Of a stretch of DNA of 41,389 nucleotides, positions 1 to 7,390 are shown piece after piece. The stretch's first letter is position 1. Each line of letters opens with the position of its first letter. The notes beneath the pieces are model-generated. The model had not been told where the DNA came from and did not search any database. It saw only the letters and a program-made list of their open reading frames with translations. Source of the stretch: Gammaproteobacteria bacterium (GTDB taxonomy: Bacteria > Pseudomonadota > Gammaproteobacteria > Nevskiales > Nevskiaceae); assembly GCA_022599775.1 (NCBI GenBank), contig JAHZLQ010000026.1, positions 1-41,389 of the forward strand. Reading direction: 5' to 3'. Made by a program: the position numbers and the translations under genes.

Positions 1-1
1 A

Positions 2-64
2 CGCAATGCTCCCCGCTGGATCAAGGCCCTGACTCAGTACGGATTGCTCCCCACTCAAGCCTGA
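2..64 (+). CDS. possible C-terminal fragment of an upstream gene
   Basis: Reading frame 2 is open from the window edge and ends at TGA (62-64), giving about 20 residues ending in WIKALTQYGLLPTQA. The codons look like ordinary coding sequence and the residues resemble a protein C-terminus. The orientation would make it convergent with the minus-strand gene that ends at 174. Frame 1 is also open for about 140 bases, so the frame choice is uncertain. The family cannot be named from so few residues. Confidence 0.25.
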   Translation, partial: RNAPRWIKALTQYGLLPTQA

Positions 65-173
65 GCTTCCAACACCGCTCACCGCAGGGCCTCCAACGGC
101 CAGGCTACCGCTCGCCCAAAATCAGCTCTCTTTCACGTTAAGAAAGCGCTGGGGAAAATGAAGGTTCAACGGG

Positions 174-965
174 TTAGGCATTTTGTTCTCGTCCGCTCTC
201 TTCAAAGCTTTGGTAGAGACCGGGATTGAAGCCGCGTACGGTTTCAATATCCTGATAGCGGATGGTCACGGTGTAATCAATCTCCGTATTCTCGGGTTCG
301 CTACCCTCGGCTGCTGCCATGTCGAGAAGGCGCTTTCTCCACTCGGTCAAGGCACTTACATAGTTGTCAGTGAATTCGACGGTTCGCGTCTCCTTGTGGC
401 GGTAGCCGCTTAATGCAGGAAGCAACCTCACCGAGCCACGTGACGCGGTGGCATCGGCGGCTTCGGGTAGATCCGTCGCGATGCCGACATATACTTTTCC
501 CCATGCCAAGGTGACCATGATTTGCGCTTGGTTTTGCATTGCTTCCAGCAGGGTTCCATACATGGGGCCGGCGAGTTTCCCCAAGATGCGACGCCGACCT
601 TGCGCTGGATTCCAGTCGCCAATCCAAAGTAGTTGGCTCAGCTCCCATAGCAGAGAGCCAATAATGCTCAGAAGTGGTCCCAAAATGATGCCACTCCAAA
701 CATCATCGGACAATTGCAGATCATCCTGAACCGCCCGCAGGTACGGGGCGGCCCAATGCGCGATCATTTGGGCAAGCCTCGCTGCAGGAAGGCAGATGGA
801 ACCGAGGAAAAATCCAGCGGATACGAAGCCGGTGCCCCAGACCAAGGACTCCAAGACCAAGCGCCAACCGTTGACTGAACCGCGCCGGAAGCGGCGATTT
901 GAGACGAGGATGTTCGGGAGATAACCGGCGAGTAGAGTCAGCAGAAGTACTGGATACCCGAACAA
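174..965 (-). CDS. hypothetical membrane protein, Sm-like C-terminal region suspected
   Basis: A 263-residue protein I cannot assign to a characterised family. Hydrophobic segments at about residues 3-21, 38-60 and 91-113 look like membrane helices. The C-terminal half is soluble, with a beta-rich stretch (IMVTLAWGKVYVGIATDLPE, then LLPALSGYR and VEFTDNYV) of the kind seen in bacterial membrane hypotheticals carrying a small Sm-like barrel; that resemblance is a memory of pattern, not a search. The start is TTG at 963-965, with GAAGGGAA about 10 bases upstream lying inside the end of the 66-residue gene, so the two are probably translationally coupled. The local base composition is visibly less GC-rich than the trk genes next door, compatible with acquired DNA. 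Confidence 0.7.
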   Translation of the reverse strand: MFGYPVLLLTLLAGYLPNILVSNRRFRRGSVNGWRLVLESLVWGTGFVSAGFFLGSICLPAARLAQMIAHWAAPYLRAVQDDLQLSDDVWSGIILGPLLSIIGSLLWELSQLLWIGDWNPAQGRRRILGKLAGPMYGTLLEAMQNQAQIMVTLAWGKVYVGIATDLPEAADATASRGSVRLLPALSGYRHKETRTVEFTDNYVSALTEWRKRLLDMAAAEGSEPENTEIDYTVTIRYQDIETVRGFNPGLYQSFEESGREQNA

Positions 966-971
966 TGGCCG

Positions 972-1172
972 CTATTCCCTTCGGGGATTCTTTTCTTGTG
1001 TTTTGTTGGCAGGCCCGCCTCGTGGCGGAAATACAGCAGCAATGGCCGCCAGATCCCGTTCCAGCTTATCGCTTCTCATGACTTCATATACTGAAATGCT
1101 GGCTGCTCCAGTTCGGGTAATCTGGACTTCCGGAGTAGCCTTGCGGGATGCGTGAGCTTTGTGAGTTTTCAT
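972..1172 (-). CDS. hypothetical small protein upstream of the membrane protein
   Basis: A 66-residue basic protein with no signal peptide or membrane segment. It starts with ATG behind a modest purine-rich AAGAAGG. Its stop lies only six bases before the TTG start of the 263-residue membrane protein, and the ribosome binding site of that gene overlaps its last codons, so the two look like one transcription unit. The middle section (ISVYEVMRSDKLERDLAAIAAVF) could form a helix. I recognise no family. It could be a chance reading frame, but the spacing and coupling argue for a real gene. Confidence 0.5.
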   Translation of the reverse strand: MKTHKAHASRKATPEVQITRTGAASISVYEVMRSDKLERDLAAIAAVFPPRGGPANKTQEKNPRRE

Positions 1173-1228
1173 ACGCCGGGGCCTTCTTGGCTGAGCCGAG
1201 AGTATAGGTTGATTAGCACCGTTTAGCT

Positions 1229-1253
1229 CAGGCTTGAAGCTATTGCAAGCCTG
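1229..1253 (-). terminator. hairpin downstream of trkH
   Basis: CAGGCTTG (1229-1236) and CAAGCCTG (1246-1253) form an 8-bp stem with a 9-base loop about 30 bases after the trkH stop. No run of T follows on the minus strand, so this is at best a weak intrinsic terminator or a 3'-end stabilising hairpin. Confidence 0.35.
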
Positions 1254-1283
1254 GCTCGGTTGATTCTCTTGGCAACAGGTACC

Positions 1284-2792
1284 TCACCGCCGCCAGAACG
1301 CTGGCGTCAGCAAGACCAGGAAGGCGAAGATTTCGAGGCGGCCCAGCAGCATCGCGAACGAGCAGACCCACAGACTGAACGAGTCGATCGTTGCGAAGTT
1401 GGCCGAGACCTCGCCGAGACCCGGGCCCAGATTGTTGATGCAGGCGGCGACGGCGGCGAAGGCGCTGACCTCGTCCATGCCGGCCGCCAGCAGCAGCAGC
1501 AGCATGATCACGTAAAAGCCCATGTACGCGGAGATGAAGCTCCACACGGCCTGCAGCACACGCGGCGGCACCACCTTGCGGCCGAGCTTGACCGGAAATT
1601 CGGCGCTGGGGTGGACCAGTTGGTAGACCTCGCGCATGCCCTGCTTGAACAGCAGCATCACGCGAATGACTTTCATGCCGCCGGCGGTCGATGAGGCGCA
1701 GCCGCCGATGAAGCTCGACAGCACCAGCAGCACTGGTACGAACGAGGGCCAGATCGTGTAGTCGGCCGTGGTGAATCCGGTGGAGGTCATGATCGACACG
1801 ACCTGGAACGCGGACTTGGCAAAGGCCTGCAGCGGCATCACGTAGCGACCCGCGATCAGCAGGGCGACCGCGATCAGCACACTCAGGATCAGCGCGATCA
1901 GCAGGAACATGCGTGATTCGGGATCGGCCAGATAGATCCGCAGCGAGCGGTCGCGCCAGCTTACGAAATGTAGCGAGAAGTTGATCGCCGCCAGCAGCAT
2001 GAAGACGACGGAAATCGTCTCCAGCAGATGATTGTCGAAGTAGCCGAAGCTGACGTCATGTGTCGAGAAACCGCCGGTCGACACGGTGGCAAACGAGTGT
2101 CCGATGGCGTCGAACAGGCTCATGCCGGCCGCCCAGTACGCGGCGGCGCAGGCCACAGTGAGACCCAGATAGATCGTCCACAGGGCGCGCGCGGTCTCCT
2201 TGATGCGCGGCGTCATCTTGGTGTCCTTGACCGGCCCCGGCGTCTCGGCGCGCAGCAACTGCATGCCACCGACACCCAGCAGCGGCAGGATCGCCACGGC
2301 CAGAACGATGATGCCGCCGCCACCCAGCCACTGCAGCTGCTGACGGTAGTAGAGGATGCTGCGGGGCAGCGTGTCGATACCGGTCAGCACCGTCGCGCCC
2401 GTCGTCGTCAGCCCGGAAATCGACTCGAACACGGCCTGCGAAAACGTCATGCGCGGTGTGGTCGGAAACCAGAACGGCAGTGCGCCGGCCACGCCGAGCA
2501 CGGTCCAGAACAGGGCGACCACCAGGAAGCCATCGCGAATCTTGAGGTCCGCACGATTGCGCCGCACGGGTATCCACACCACGCAGCCGATCGCCAGCGT
2601 CGTCACGAAGCCGAGCATGAAGGCGTCGAGCGCGGAATCGCCGTAGAACATTGAGACGCCGGCCGGCGGCAGCATCGTCAGCGAGAAGATCATCAGCAGC
2701 ACGCCGATCAGGCGTTGCACCGCCGCGAAGCGATGACCGCGATGGGTATTCGGTGTCACCGTCAGAAACGAACGGCGCGGTTTCATACGCAT
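1284..2792 (-). CDS. trkH: Trk potassium uptake protein, membrane subunit TrkH
   Basis: The channel subunit that moves potassium across the inner membrane, gated by TrkA. The 502-residue length is close to the family norm of about 485. The four pore-loop selectivity regions typical of the SKT superfamily are visible in order: TTTGATVLTG, ATVSTGGFSTHD, MTSTGFTTADY and NNLGPGLGEV, separated by strongly hydrophobic segments. The protein ends in the family-typical RLEIFAFLVLLTPAFWRR. It lies 128 bases downstream of trkA on the same strand, so subunit and regulator are probably co-transcribed, unlike E. coli where trkH is elsewhere. Two in-frame ATG codons occur at the start (MRM...), and neither has a clear Shine-Dalgarno sequence. 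Confidence 0.97.
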   Translation of the reverse strand: MRMKPRRSFLTVTPNTHRGHRFAAVQRLIGVLLMIFSLTMLPPAGVSMFYGDSALDAFMLGFVTTLAIGCVVWIPVRRNRADLKIRDGFLVVALFWTVLGVAGALPFWFPTTPRMTFSQAVFESISGLTTTGATVLTGIDTLPRSILYYRQQLQWLGGGGIIVLAVAILPLLGVGGMQLLRAETPGPVKDTKMTPRIKETARALWTIYLGLTVACAAAYWAAGMSLFDAIGHSFATVSTGGFSTHDVSFGYFDNHLLETISVVFMLLAAINFSLHFVSWRDRSLRIYLADPESRMFLLIALILSVLIAVALLIAGRYVMPLQAFAKSAFQVVSIMTSTGFTTADYTIWPSFVPVLLVLSSFIGGCASSTAGGMKVIRVMLLFKQGMREVYQLVHPSAEFPVKLGRKVVPPRVLQAVWSFISAYMGFYVIMLLLLLAAGMDEVSAFAAVAACINNLGPGLGEVSANFATIDSFSLWVCSFAMLLGRLEIFAFLVLLTPAFWRR

Positions 2793-2920
2793 TGCGGGTG
2801 ACCCGTGTGCGCCGGCTTCATCGCAGTCGCGCCGTCAACATGTCGAATCACCCCCATGATCAGACCTAGCCGCCGATGCCCGAATGTCTGTGTCGTGATC
2901 GCGTCATCGTCGGGCCCGGT

Positions 2921-4294
2921 TCACAGAAAGCCGATACCGACCTGGAACAGCTTTTCGACTTCACCGGCCTGGGACTTGTCGACGATGAACAGAATCACGT
3001 GATCCTCCGCCTGGATCACGGTGTCGTGGTGGGCGATCAGCACATCGTCGCCACGCACGATGGCGCCGATGGTGGTGCCTTCCGGCAACTTGATCTGATC
3101 GAGCCGGCGACCGACCACCTTGGAGCTGTTGCGGTCGCCATGCGCCACCGCCTCGACGGCTTCGGCGGCACCCCGACGCAGGCTGTACACCCGCACCACG
3201 TCGCCACGCCGCACGTGCGCCAGCAGCGCCGAGACGGTGGCCTGCTGCGGCGATACCGCGATATCGATAACACCGCCTTCGACCAGATCGACGTAGGACA
3301 GCCGGTTGATCAACGACAGTGCTTTCTTGGCGCCGAGCCGCTTGGCCAACATCGCGGAAAGAATGTTGGCCTCGTCGTCGTTGGTGATCGCACAGAAGAC
3401 GTCCATGTCTTCGATGTTTTCCTCGACCAGCAGGTCCTCGTTGGCGGCATCGCCGCACAGCACGATGGCGCGGCCCAATTGCTCGGAGAGGAAGCGCGCA
3501 CGGTCACGGTTGCGCTCGATGATCTTGACCTGGATCGAATTTTCCAAGGCTTGCGCCAAACGCATGCCGATGTTGCCGCCGCCGGCCAGCATCACGCGCC
3601 GCACCGGGCGGTCGGCGCGTCGCAGCTCGGCCATGATCTTGGGAATGTGCTCGCGCGCGGCGACGAAGAAGACCTCGTCCTCCACCTCGATGATGGTGTC
3701 GCCTTCCGGCAGGATCGGCCGGCCGCGGCGGTAGATCGCCGCCACGCGCGCGTCGGCGCCGGGCAGGTGGTTCGGCAGTTCGCGCAGCTGCTGGCCGACC
3801 AGCGGACCACCGTAGTAGGCCTTGACGCCGACCATGCGCACGCGACCATCCGCGAAATCGACAACCTGCAGGGCGCCCGGATATTCGATCAGGCGGCGGA
3901 TGTAGTCGGTGACCAGCTGCGCCGGCGAAATCCGCATGTCCACCGGAATCGCGTCCTGGCGGAACAGCGATTCCTCCGACAGGTATTCGCCCGAACGCAC
4001 GCGCGCGATCTTGGTCGGCGTGTGGAACAGCGTGTAGGCGATCTGACACGCGATCATGTTGGTCTCGTCGGACTCGGTGACCGCGATGATCATGTCGGCG
4101 TCCTCGGCGCCAGCGCGGCGCAACACATCCGGGAACGAGGCGTAGCCCTGCACCGTACGGATGTCGAGCCGATCCTGCAGCTCGAGCAGCAGCCCGCCGT
4201 TGGTATCCACGACCGTGACGTCGTTCTGCTCACCCGCGAGATTCTCGGCCAGCGTTGCGCCGACCTGACCCGCGCCGAGGATGATGATCTTCAT
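2921..4294 (-). CDS. trkA: Trk system potassium uptake regulatory protein TrkA
   Basis: The cytoplasmic NAD(H)/nucleotide-binding subunit that controls TrkH. Its 457 residues match the family length and contain two tandem RCK units. Rossmann glycine motifs are at the N-terminus ([10 protein letters not shown], residues 3-12) and mid-protein ([13 protein letters not shown], near residue 240). The acidic residue at the end of the second strand (VVDTN) and the [22 protein letters not shown] stretch are typical of RCK_N. It follows rsmB on the same strand, as in E. coli, though here 271 bases separate them. The start ATG overlaps the stop of a questionable 92-codon frame (ATGA). Confidence 0.97.
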   Translation of the reverse strand: MKIIILGAGQVGATLAENLAGEQNDVTVVDTNGGLLLELQDRLDIRTVQGYASFPDVLRRAGAEDADMIIAVTESDETNMIACQIAYTLFHTPTKIARVRSGEYLSEESLFRQDAIPVDMRISPAQLVTDYIRRLIEYPGALQVVDFADGRVRMVGVKAYYGGPLVGQQLRELPNHLPGADARVAAIYRRGRPILPEGDTIIEVEDEVFFVAAREHIPKIMAELRRADRPVRRVMLAGGGNIGMRLAQALENSIQVKIIERNRDRARFLSEQLGRAIVLCGDAANEDLLVEENIEDMDVFCAITNDDEANILSAMLAKRLGAKKALSLINRLSYVDLVEGGVIDIAVSPQQATVSALLAHVRRGDVVRVYSLRRGAAEAVEAVAHGDRNSSKVVGRRLDQIKLPEGTTIGAIVRGDDVLIAHHDTVIQAEDHVILFIVDKSQAGEVEKLFQVGIGFL

Positions 4295-4569
4295 GGGCGG
4301 CGAACCTTACGCCGGGAATTGTTGCGCCGCAAGATAAGTTTCGACAGTGGGAACGGCGGCATCGGGCACTCCCCATGGCATCGAAATTGCGAACCGACAC
4401 GGCCAATCGTCACGGCCGTTGCGGAGCCGTTCCGCAGTCCCATCGCGCCGCTCGTGTCGACACTTTTTTTGGGGTTGGTGAGGGGAAGCTGTGCTATGCG
4501 CAGTGTTGAGGGGGCGGTGATCCGCCCCCTTTTTTTCTTGGCGCGCCCGACAAGGGTCTGCGAACTCAT
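4291..4569 (-). CDS. doubtful reading frame bridging rsmB and trkA
   Basis: A 92-codon frame starts at an ATG overlapping the rsmB stop (ATGA, 4566-4569) and ends at a TGA overlapping the trkA start (ATGA, 4291-4294). Overlaps at both ends would be ideal translational coupling. Against it, the predicted peptide is unlike any family I know, third codon positions are not GC-enriched as in the neighbours, and the frame runs through a perfect terminator-like hairpin and two A-runs. It is probably an intergenic region that happens to be open. Confidence 0.18.
   Translation of the reverse strand: MSSQTLVGRAKKKRGRITAPSTLRIAQLPLTNPKKSVDTSGAMGLRNGSATAVTIGRVGSQFRCHGECPMPPFPLSKLILRRNNSRRKVRRP
4509..4536 (+). 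terminator. intrinsic terminator with no matching plus-strand gene
   Basis: A perfect 9-bp stem, AGGGGGCGG (4509-4517) and CCGCCCCCT (4522-4530), with loop TGAT, is followed by an uninterrupted T-run through 4536. The orientation is plus, but rsmB and trkA on either side are on the minus strand. Either an unannotated plus-strand transcript ends here, or it blocks antisense transcription into rsmB. About 45 bases earlier, the palindrome GTGTCGACAC (4454-4463) is followed by seven T (4464-4470), a second weaker signal with the same polarity. Confidence 0.6.
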
Positions 4570-5873
4570 TTCGACGACGCGGCCTCCGCACTTTCGGCCT
4601 TGCGCAGGCGCAGGTAGTAGAAGCCGTCGAAGTCCCCGCCCGGCGCGAGGCGCCGCCCCAGCCGCGCCGGCACGCCCCATTCGGCCTCGATCGGAAATTC
4701 CTGCGCATCGGCGGTGCACGCCATGAAGCGTTCGGCCACCGCAGCGCCTTCCGCGTCCAGGATCGAGCAGGTCGCGTAGACCAGCACACCGCCGGGCGCC
4801 AGCAACGGCCACAAGGCCTTGAGCATGCGCAGCTGCCCCTCGGCCAATCGCTCGACGTCATCCTCGCGGCGCAACCACTTGATGTCCGGATGGCGGCGGA
4901 TCACGCCGGTCGCCGAACAGGGTGCATCGATCAGGATGCGTTCGAACGCAGTGCCATCCCACCATTGCTCAGGTTGCGCGGCATCACCGGCCACCACCTG
5001 CGCGCTCAGCCGCAGGCGGCGAAGGCTCTCATCGATGCGGATCAGGCGCTGCTTGTCGGAGTCCAGGGCCACCACCTGCGCATCCGGACAGCGTTCGAGA
5101 ATGTGGGCGGTCTTGCCGCCGGGCGCCGCGCAGGCGTCGAGCACGCGCTGGCCCGGCTGCGCATCCAGTAAGGCGGCGGCGAGCTGCGCCGAGGCGTCCT
5201 GCACCGAGGCGCTGCCGCGCGTGAATCCGGGAATCGTCTCGACCGCTTGCGGCTGCTCCAGAACCAGAGCTTCGGGAACGCCGGCCACAGGGTGCGCCGA
5301 CAGATTCTGACTGGCCAGTCGCGCACGATAATCTTCGCCGCTCATGCGCCGGCCGTTCACGCGCAGCGTCATCGGTCCGGCCTGCTGGTTGGCGGCGATC
5401 ACGCTTTCGGCGGCGGCGCCCCAGTCGGCTTCGATGCGGCGCACCAGCCAGTCCGGGTGGGAATGACGAACCCCCGGAGACTCCGGGAGGCTTGCTTCGA
5501 GCTGCGCCTGCTCGCGCTGGTAACGACGCAGCAAGGCATTGATCAGCGCGCGCGGACGCGGCTGGTTGAGAATCGTGGTCGCCTCCACCGTTTCCTGGAC
5601 GGCGGCGTGGGCCGGCACGCGCATCGAGCGTAGCTGATAGAGCCCCACGCGCAGCAGCGCATCGACTTCATCGTTATCGATCGCGCGATCGGACATCGCA
5701 TCGACCAGCGCGCCAAGCAAGCGGTAATCGCGGATCACGCCGTAGACCATGGCCTGCAACAGGGCGCGGTCACGCGGCGGCACCTGCGGCGCCTGCAGCA
5801 GGACATCATCGAGACTGCGTCCGCGCATGACGCGGGCGACGGCGCGGGCAGCGATCGCGCGTACGTTCTTCAA
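4566..5873 (-). CDS. rsmB: 16S rRNA (cytosine-967-C5)-methyltransferase RsmB
   Basis: Methylates C967 of 16S rRNA using S-adenosylmethionine. The 435 residues contain an N-terminal NusB-like helical RNA-binding domain (about 1-135) and a C-terminal Rossmann methyltransferase domain. Visible motifs are DACAAPGGKT for SAM binding, DAPCSATG with Cys319 and VYATCSI with Cys369, the two cysteines of the m5C methyltransferase mechanism. The start is TTG at 5871-5873 preceded by CAGGAAAT at good spacing, and the N-terminus (MKNVRAIAARAVARV) fits the family. It heads the minus-strand run to trkA and trkH. Its usual upstream partner fmt is displaced about 3.4 kb away. Confidence 0.96.
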   Translation of the reverse strand: MKNVRAIAARAVARVMRGRSLDDVLLQAPQVPPRDRALLQAMVYGVIRDYRLLGALVDAMSDRAIDNDEVDALLRVGLYQLRSMRVPAHAAVQETVEATTILNQPRPRALINALLRRYQREQAQLEASLPESPGVRHSHPDWLVRRIEADWGAAAESVIAANQQAGPMTLRVNGRRMSGEDYRARLASQNLSAHPVAGVPEALVLEQPQAVETIPGFTRGSASVQDASAQLAAALLDAQPGQRVLDACAAPGGKTAHILERCPDAQVVALDSDKQRLIRIDESLRRLRLSAQVVAGDAAQPEQWWDGTAFERILIDAPCSATGVIRRHPDIKWLRREDDVERLAEGQLRMLKALWPLLAPGGVLVYATCSILDAEGAAVAERFMACTADAQEFPIEAEWGVPARLGRRLAPGGDFDGFYYLRLRKAESAEAASSK

Positions 5874-6012
5874 ACGGATTTCCTGTGGTCTGACACGGGC
5901 GCGCGTCTGTGCATTGGTGCCGGGGCGCTATTGTAGTGGTCGCCGGCTGCATCGGTCTTCGTGGTGCAACCGCGCGAGGTGTATTACCGACGATCTCTGA
6001 AGGCGGTGGTGA

Positions 6013-7227
6013 ATGAACGAGCAGCATCCTTCGGCTGGCGCGGTGCGCGCCGGCTGGCGCGGCCTGCCTGCCAGTATCTGGGCGCTCGGCTTCGGTTCGC
6101 TGTTCATGGACATGTCCTCCGAGCTGGTGCACAGCCTGCTGCCGCTGTTCCTGAGCACCACGCTGGGCGCCGGCATGTTCGCGATCGGCATCCTGGAAGG
6201 AGTGGCCGAAGCGACCGCGGCGATCACCAAAGTGTTTTCCGGAGCACTGAGCGACCGTCTCGGGCGACGCAAGCCCCTGCTGATCGCCGGTTACGGGCTG
6301 GCGGCACTCAGCAAACCGGTATTCCCGCTGGCCGGCTCGATCGGCTGGGTGTTCGCGGCACGCTTTGTCGACCGCATCGGCAAAGGCATACGTGGCGCTC
6401 CGCGCGACGCCCTGGTGGCCGACATCACGCCACCGTCCAGGCGCGGCGCCGCCTACGGCCTGCGCCAGTCCCTGGATTCGGTGGGCGCATTTCTGGGCCC
6501 CCTGCTGGCCGTGGCACTGATGCTGTTGCTGGCAGGCGACATGCAGGCCGTGCTGTGGATCGGCGTGATTCCGGCCTTCATCGCCGTGATCCTGCTGTGG
6601 GTCGCGGTGCGGGAACCGCAATCTGCGGCCGCGAAGAAACCTCGCCGGATTCCGCTGCGTCTCGCGGACATGCGCGTACTGCCGGCTCCCTATTGGTGGG
6701 TTGTGCTGCTCGGCGGCGTGTTCACGCTGGCGCGCTTCAGCGAAGCCTTCCTGGTGCTGCGTGCACACGACGTGGGCTTGGGCTTGGCACTGGCGCCGAT
6801 GGTGATGATCGTGATGAGTGCCAGCTACGCCGTGTCCGCCCTGCCGGCCGGGATCGCGGCGGACCGGTTCGGGACTCGATATCTGCTGGTCGCCGGTCTG
6901 CTGGCGCTGGTGGTGGCGGATCTGGTGCTGGCGGCCGCCGCCACGCCGGCGCTGGCGCTCCTTGGCGCTGCCCTCTGGGGTCTGCACATGGGGCTGACAC
7001 AGGGTCTGTTGTCCAAGCTGGTGTCGGACACCGCGCCCGCCCCGCTGCGCGCCACCGGATTCGGGCTGTACAACCTGGTCAGCGGCGTCGCCCTGCTGCT
7101 GGCCAGCCTGCTCGCCGGCCTGCTCTGGCAACAGGCGGGTGCCTCGGCCACGTTCATCGGCGGGGCTGCGTTCGCCGGCCTGGCAGCCTGCGGCCTGCTC
7201 GCAGCGGTCCGCAGGCCACGGCGGTAG
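6013..7227 (+). CDS. MFS transporter, 12 predicted helices
   Basis: A 404-residue major facilitator superfamily protein of the inner membrane; the substrate cannot be told from sequence. The cytoplasmic loop between helices 2 and 3 carries the MFS signature GALSDRLGRRKPLL, and a second arginine-rich loop (DRIGKGIRGAPRDALVADI) follows helix 4, a variant common in a poorly characterised group of drug/sugar-efflux-like carriers. It starts with ATG 140 bases from the divergent rsmB start. It and the following hydrolase gene are the only plus-strand genes between rsmB and fmt, which suggests they entered together, although 163 bases separate them. Confidence 0.9.
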   Translation: MNEQHPSAGAVRAGWRGLPASIWALGFGSLFMDMSSELVHSLLPLFLSTTLGAGMFAIGILEGVAEATAAITKVFSGALSDRLGRRKPLLIAGYGLAALSKPVFPLAGSIGWVFAARFVDRIGKGIRGAPRDALVADITPPSRRGAAYGLRQSLDSVGAFLGPLLAVALMLLLAGDMQAVLWIGVIPAFIAVILLWVAVREPQSAAAKKPRRIPLRLADMRVLPAPYWWVVLLGGVFTLARFSEAFLVLRAHDVGLGLALAPMVMIVMSASYAVSALPAGIAADRFGTRYLLVAGLLALVVADLVLAAAATPALALLGAALWGLHMGLTQGLLSKLVSDTAPAPLRATGFGLYNLVSGVALLLASLLAGLLWQQAGASATFIGGAAFAGLAACGLLAAVRRPRR

Positions 7228-7291
7228 CCTTCAGCCATACCCCGGACCGTCGAGCGCGACGCGCAGGCGGCAGATGGCGCGAGCCCCAAAA

Positions 7292-7307
7292 CATACGCTA
7301 TCGTATG
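7292..7307. promoter_or_regulatory. inverted repeat upstream of the CocE-like gene
   Basis: CATACG (7292-7297) and CGTATG (7302-7307) form a perfect 6-bp inverted repeat around CTAT, about 85 bases before the hydrolase start. It may be an operator or part of a promoter. The hydrolase start itself has a strong TTGGAGGAGA ribosome binding site, consistent with its own regulated transcript. Confidence 0.35.
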
Positions 7308-7390
7308 GAAAACAGCTGTGGCAATGACACACGGCGGCGGCGCCCACGCAGGGCAGCCAATAGCAATGGACGCTTGGAGGAGAGAACAGG

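Noticed and set aside
2876-4726. 616-codon open frame on the plus strand over trkA
   Set aside because: It is antisense to an unmistakable trkA, its residues are low-complexity His/Arg/Asp-rich, and it arises from GC-biased codon positions.
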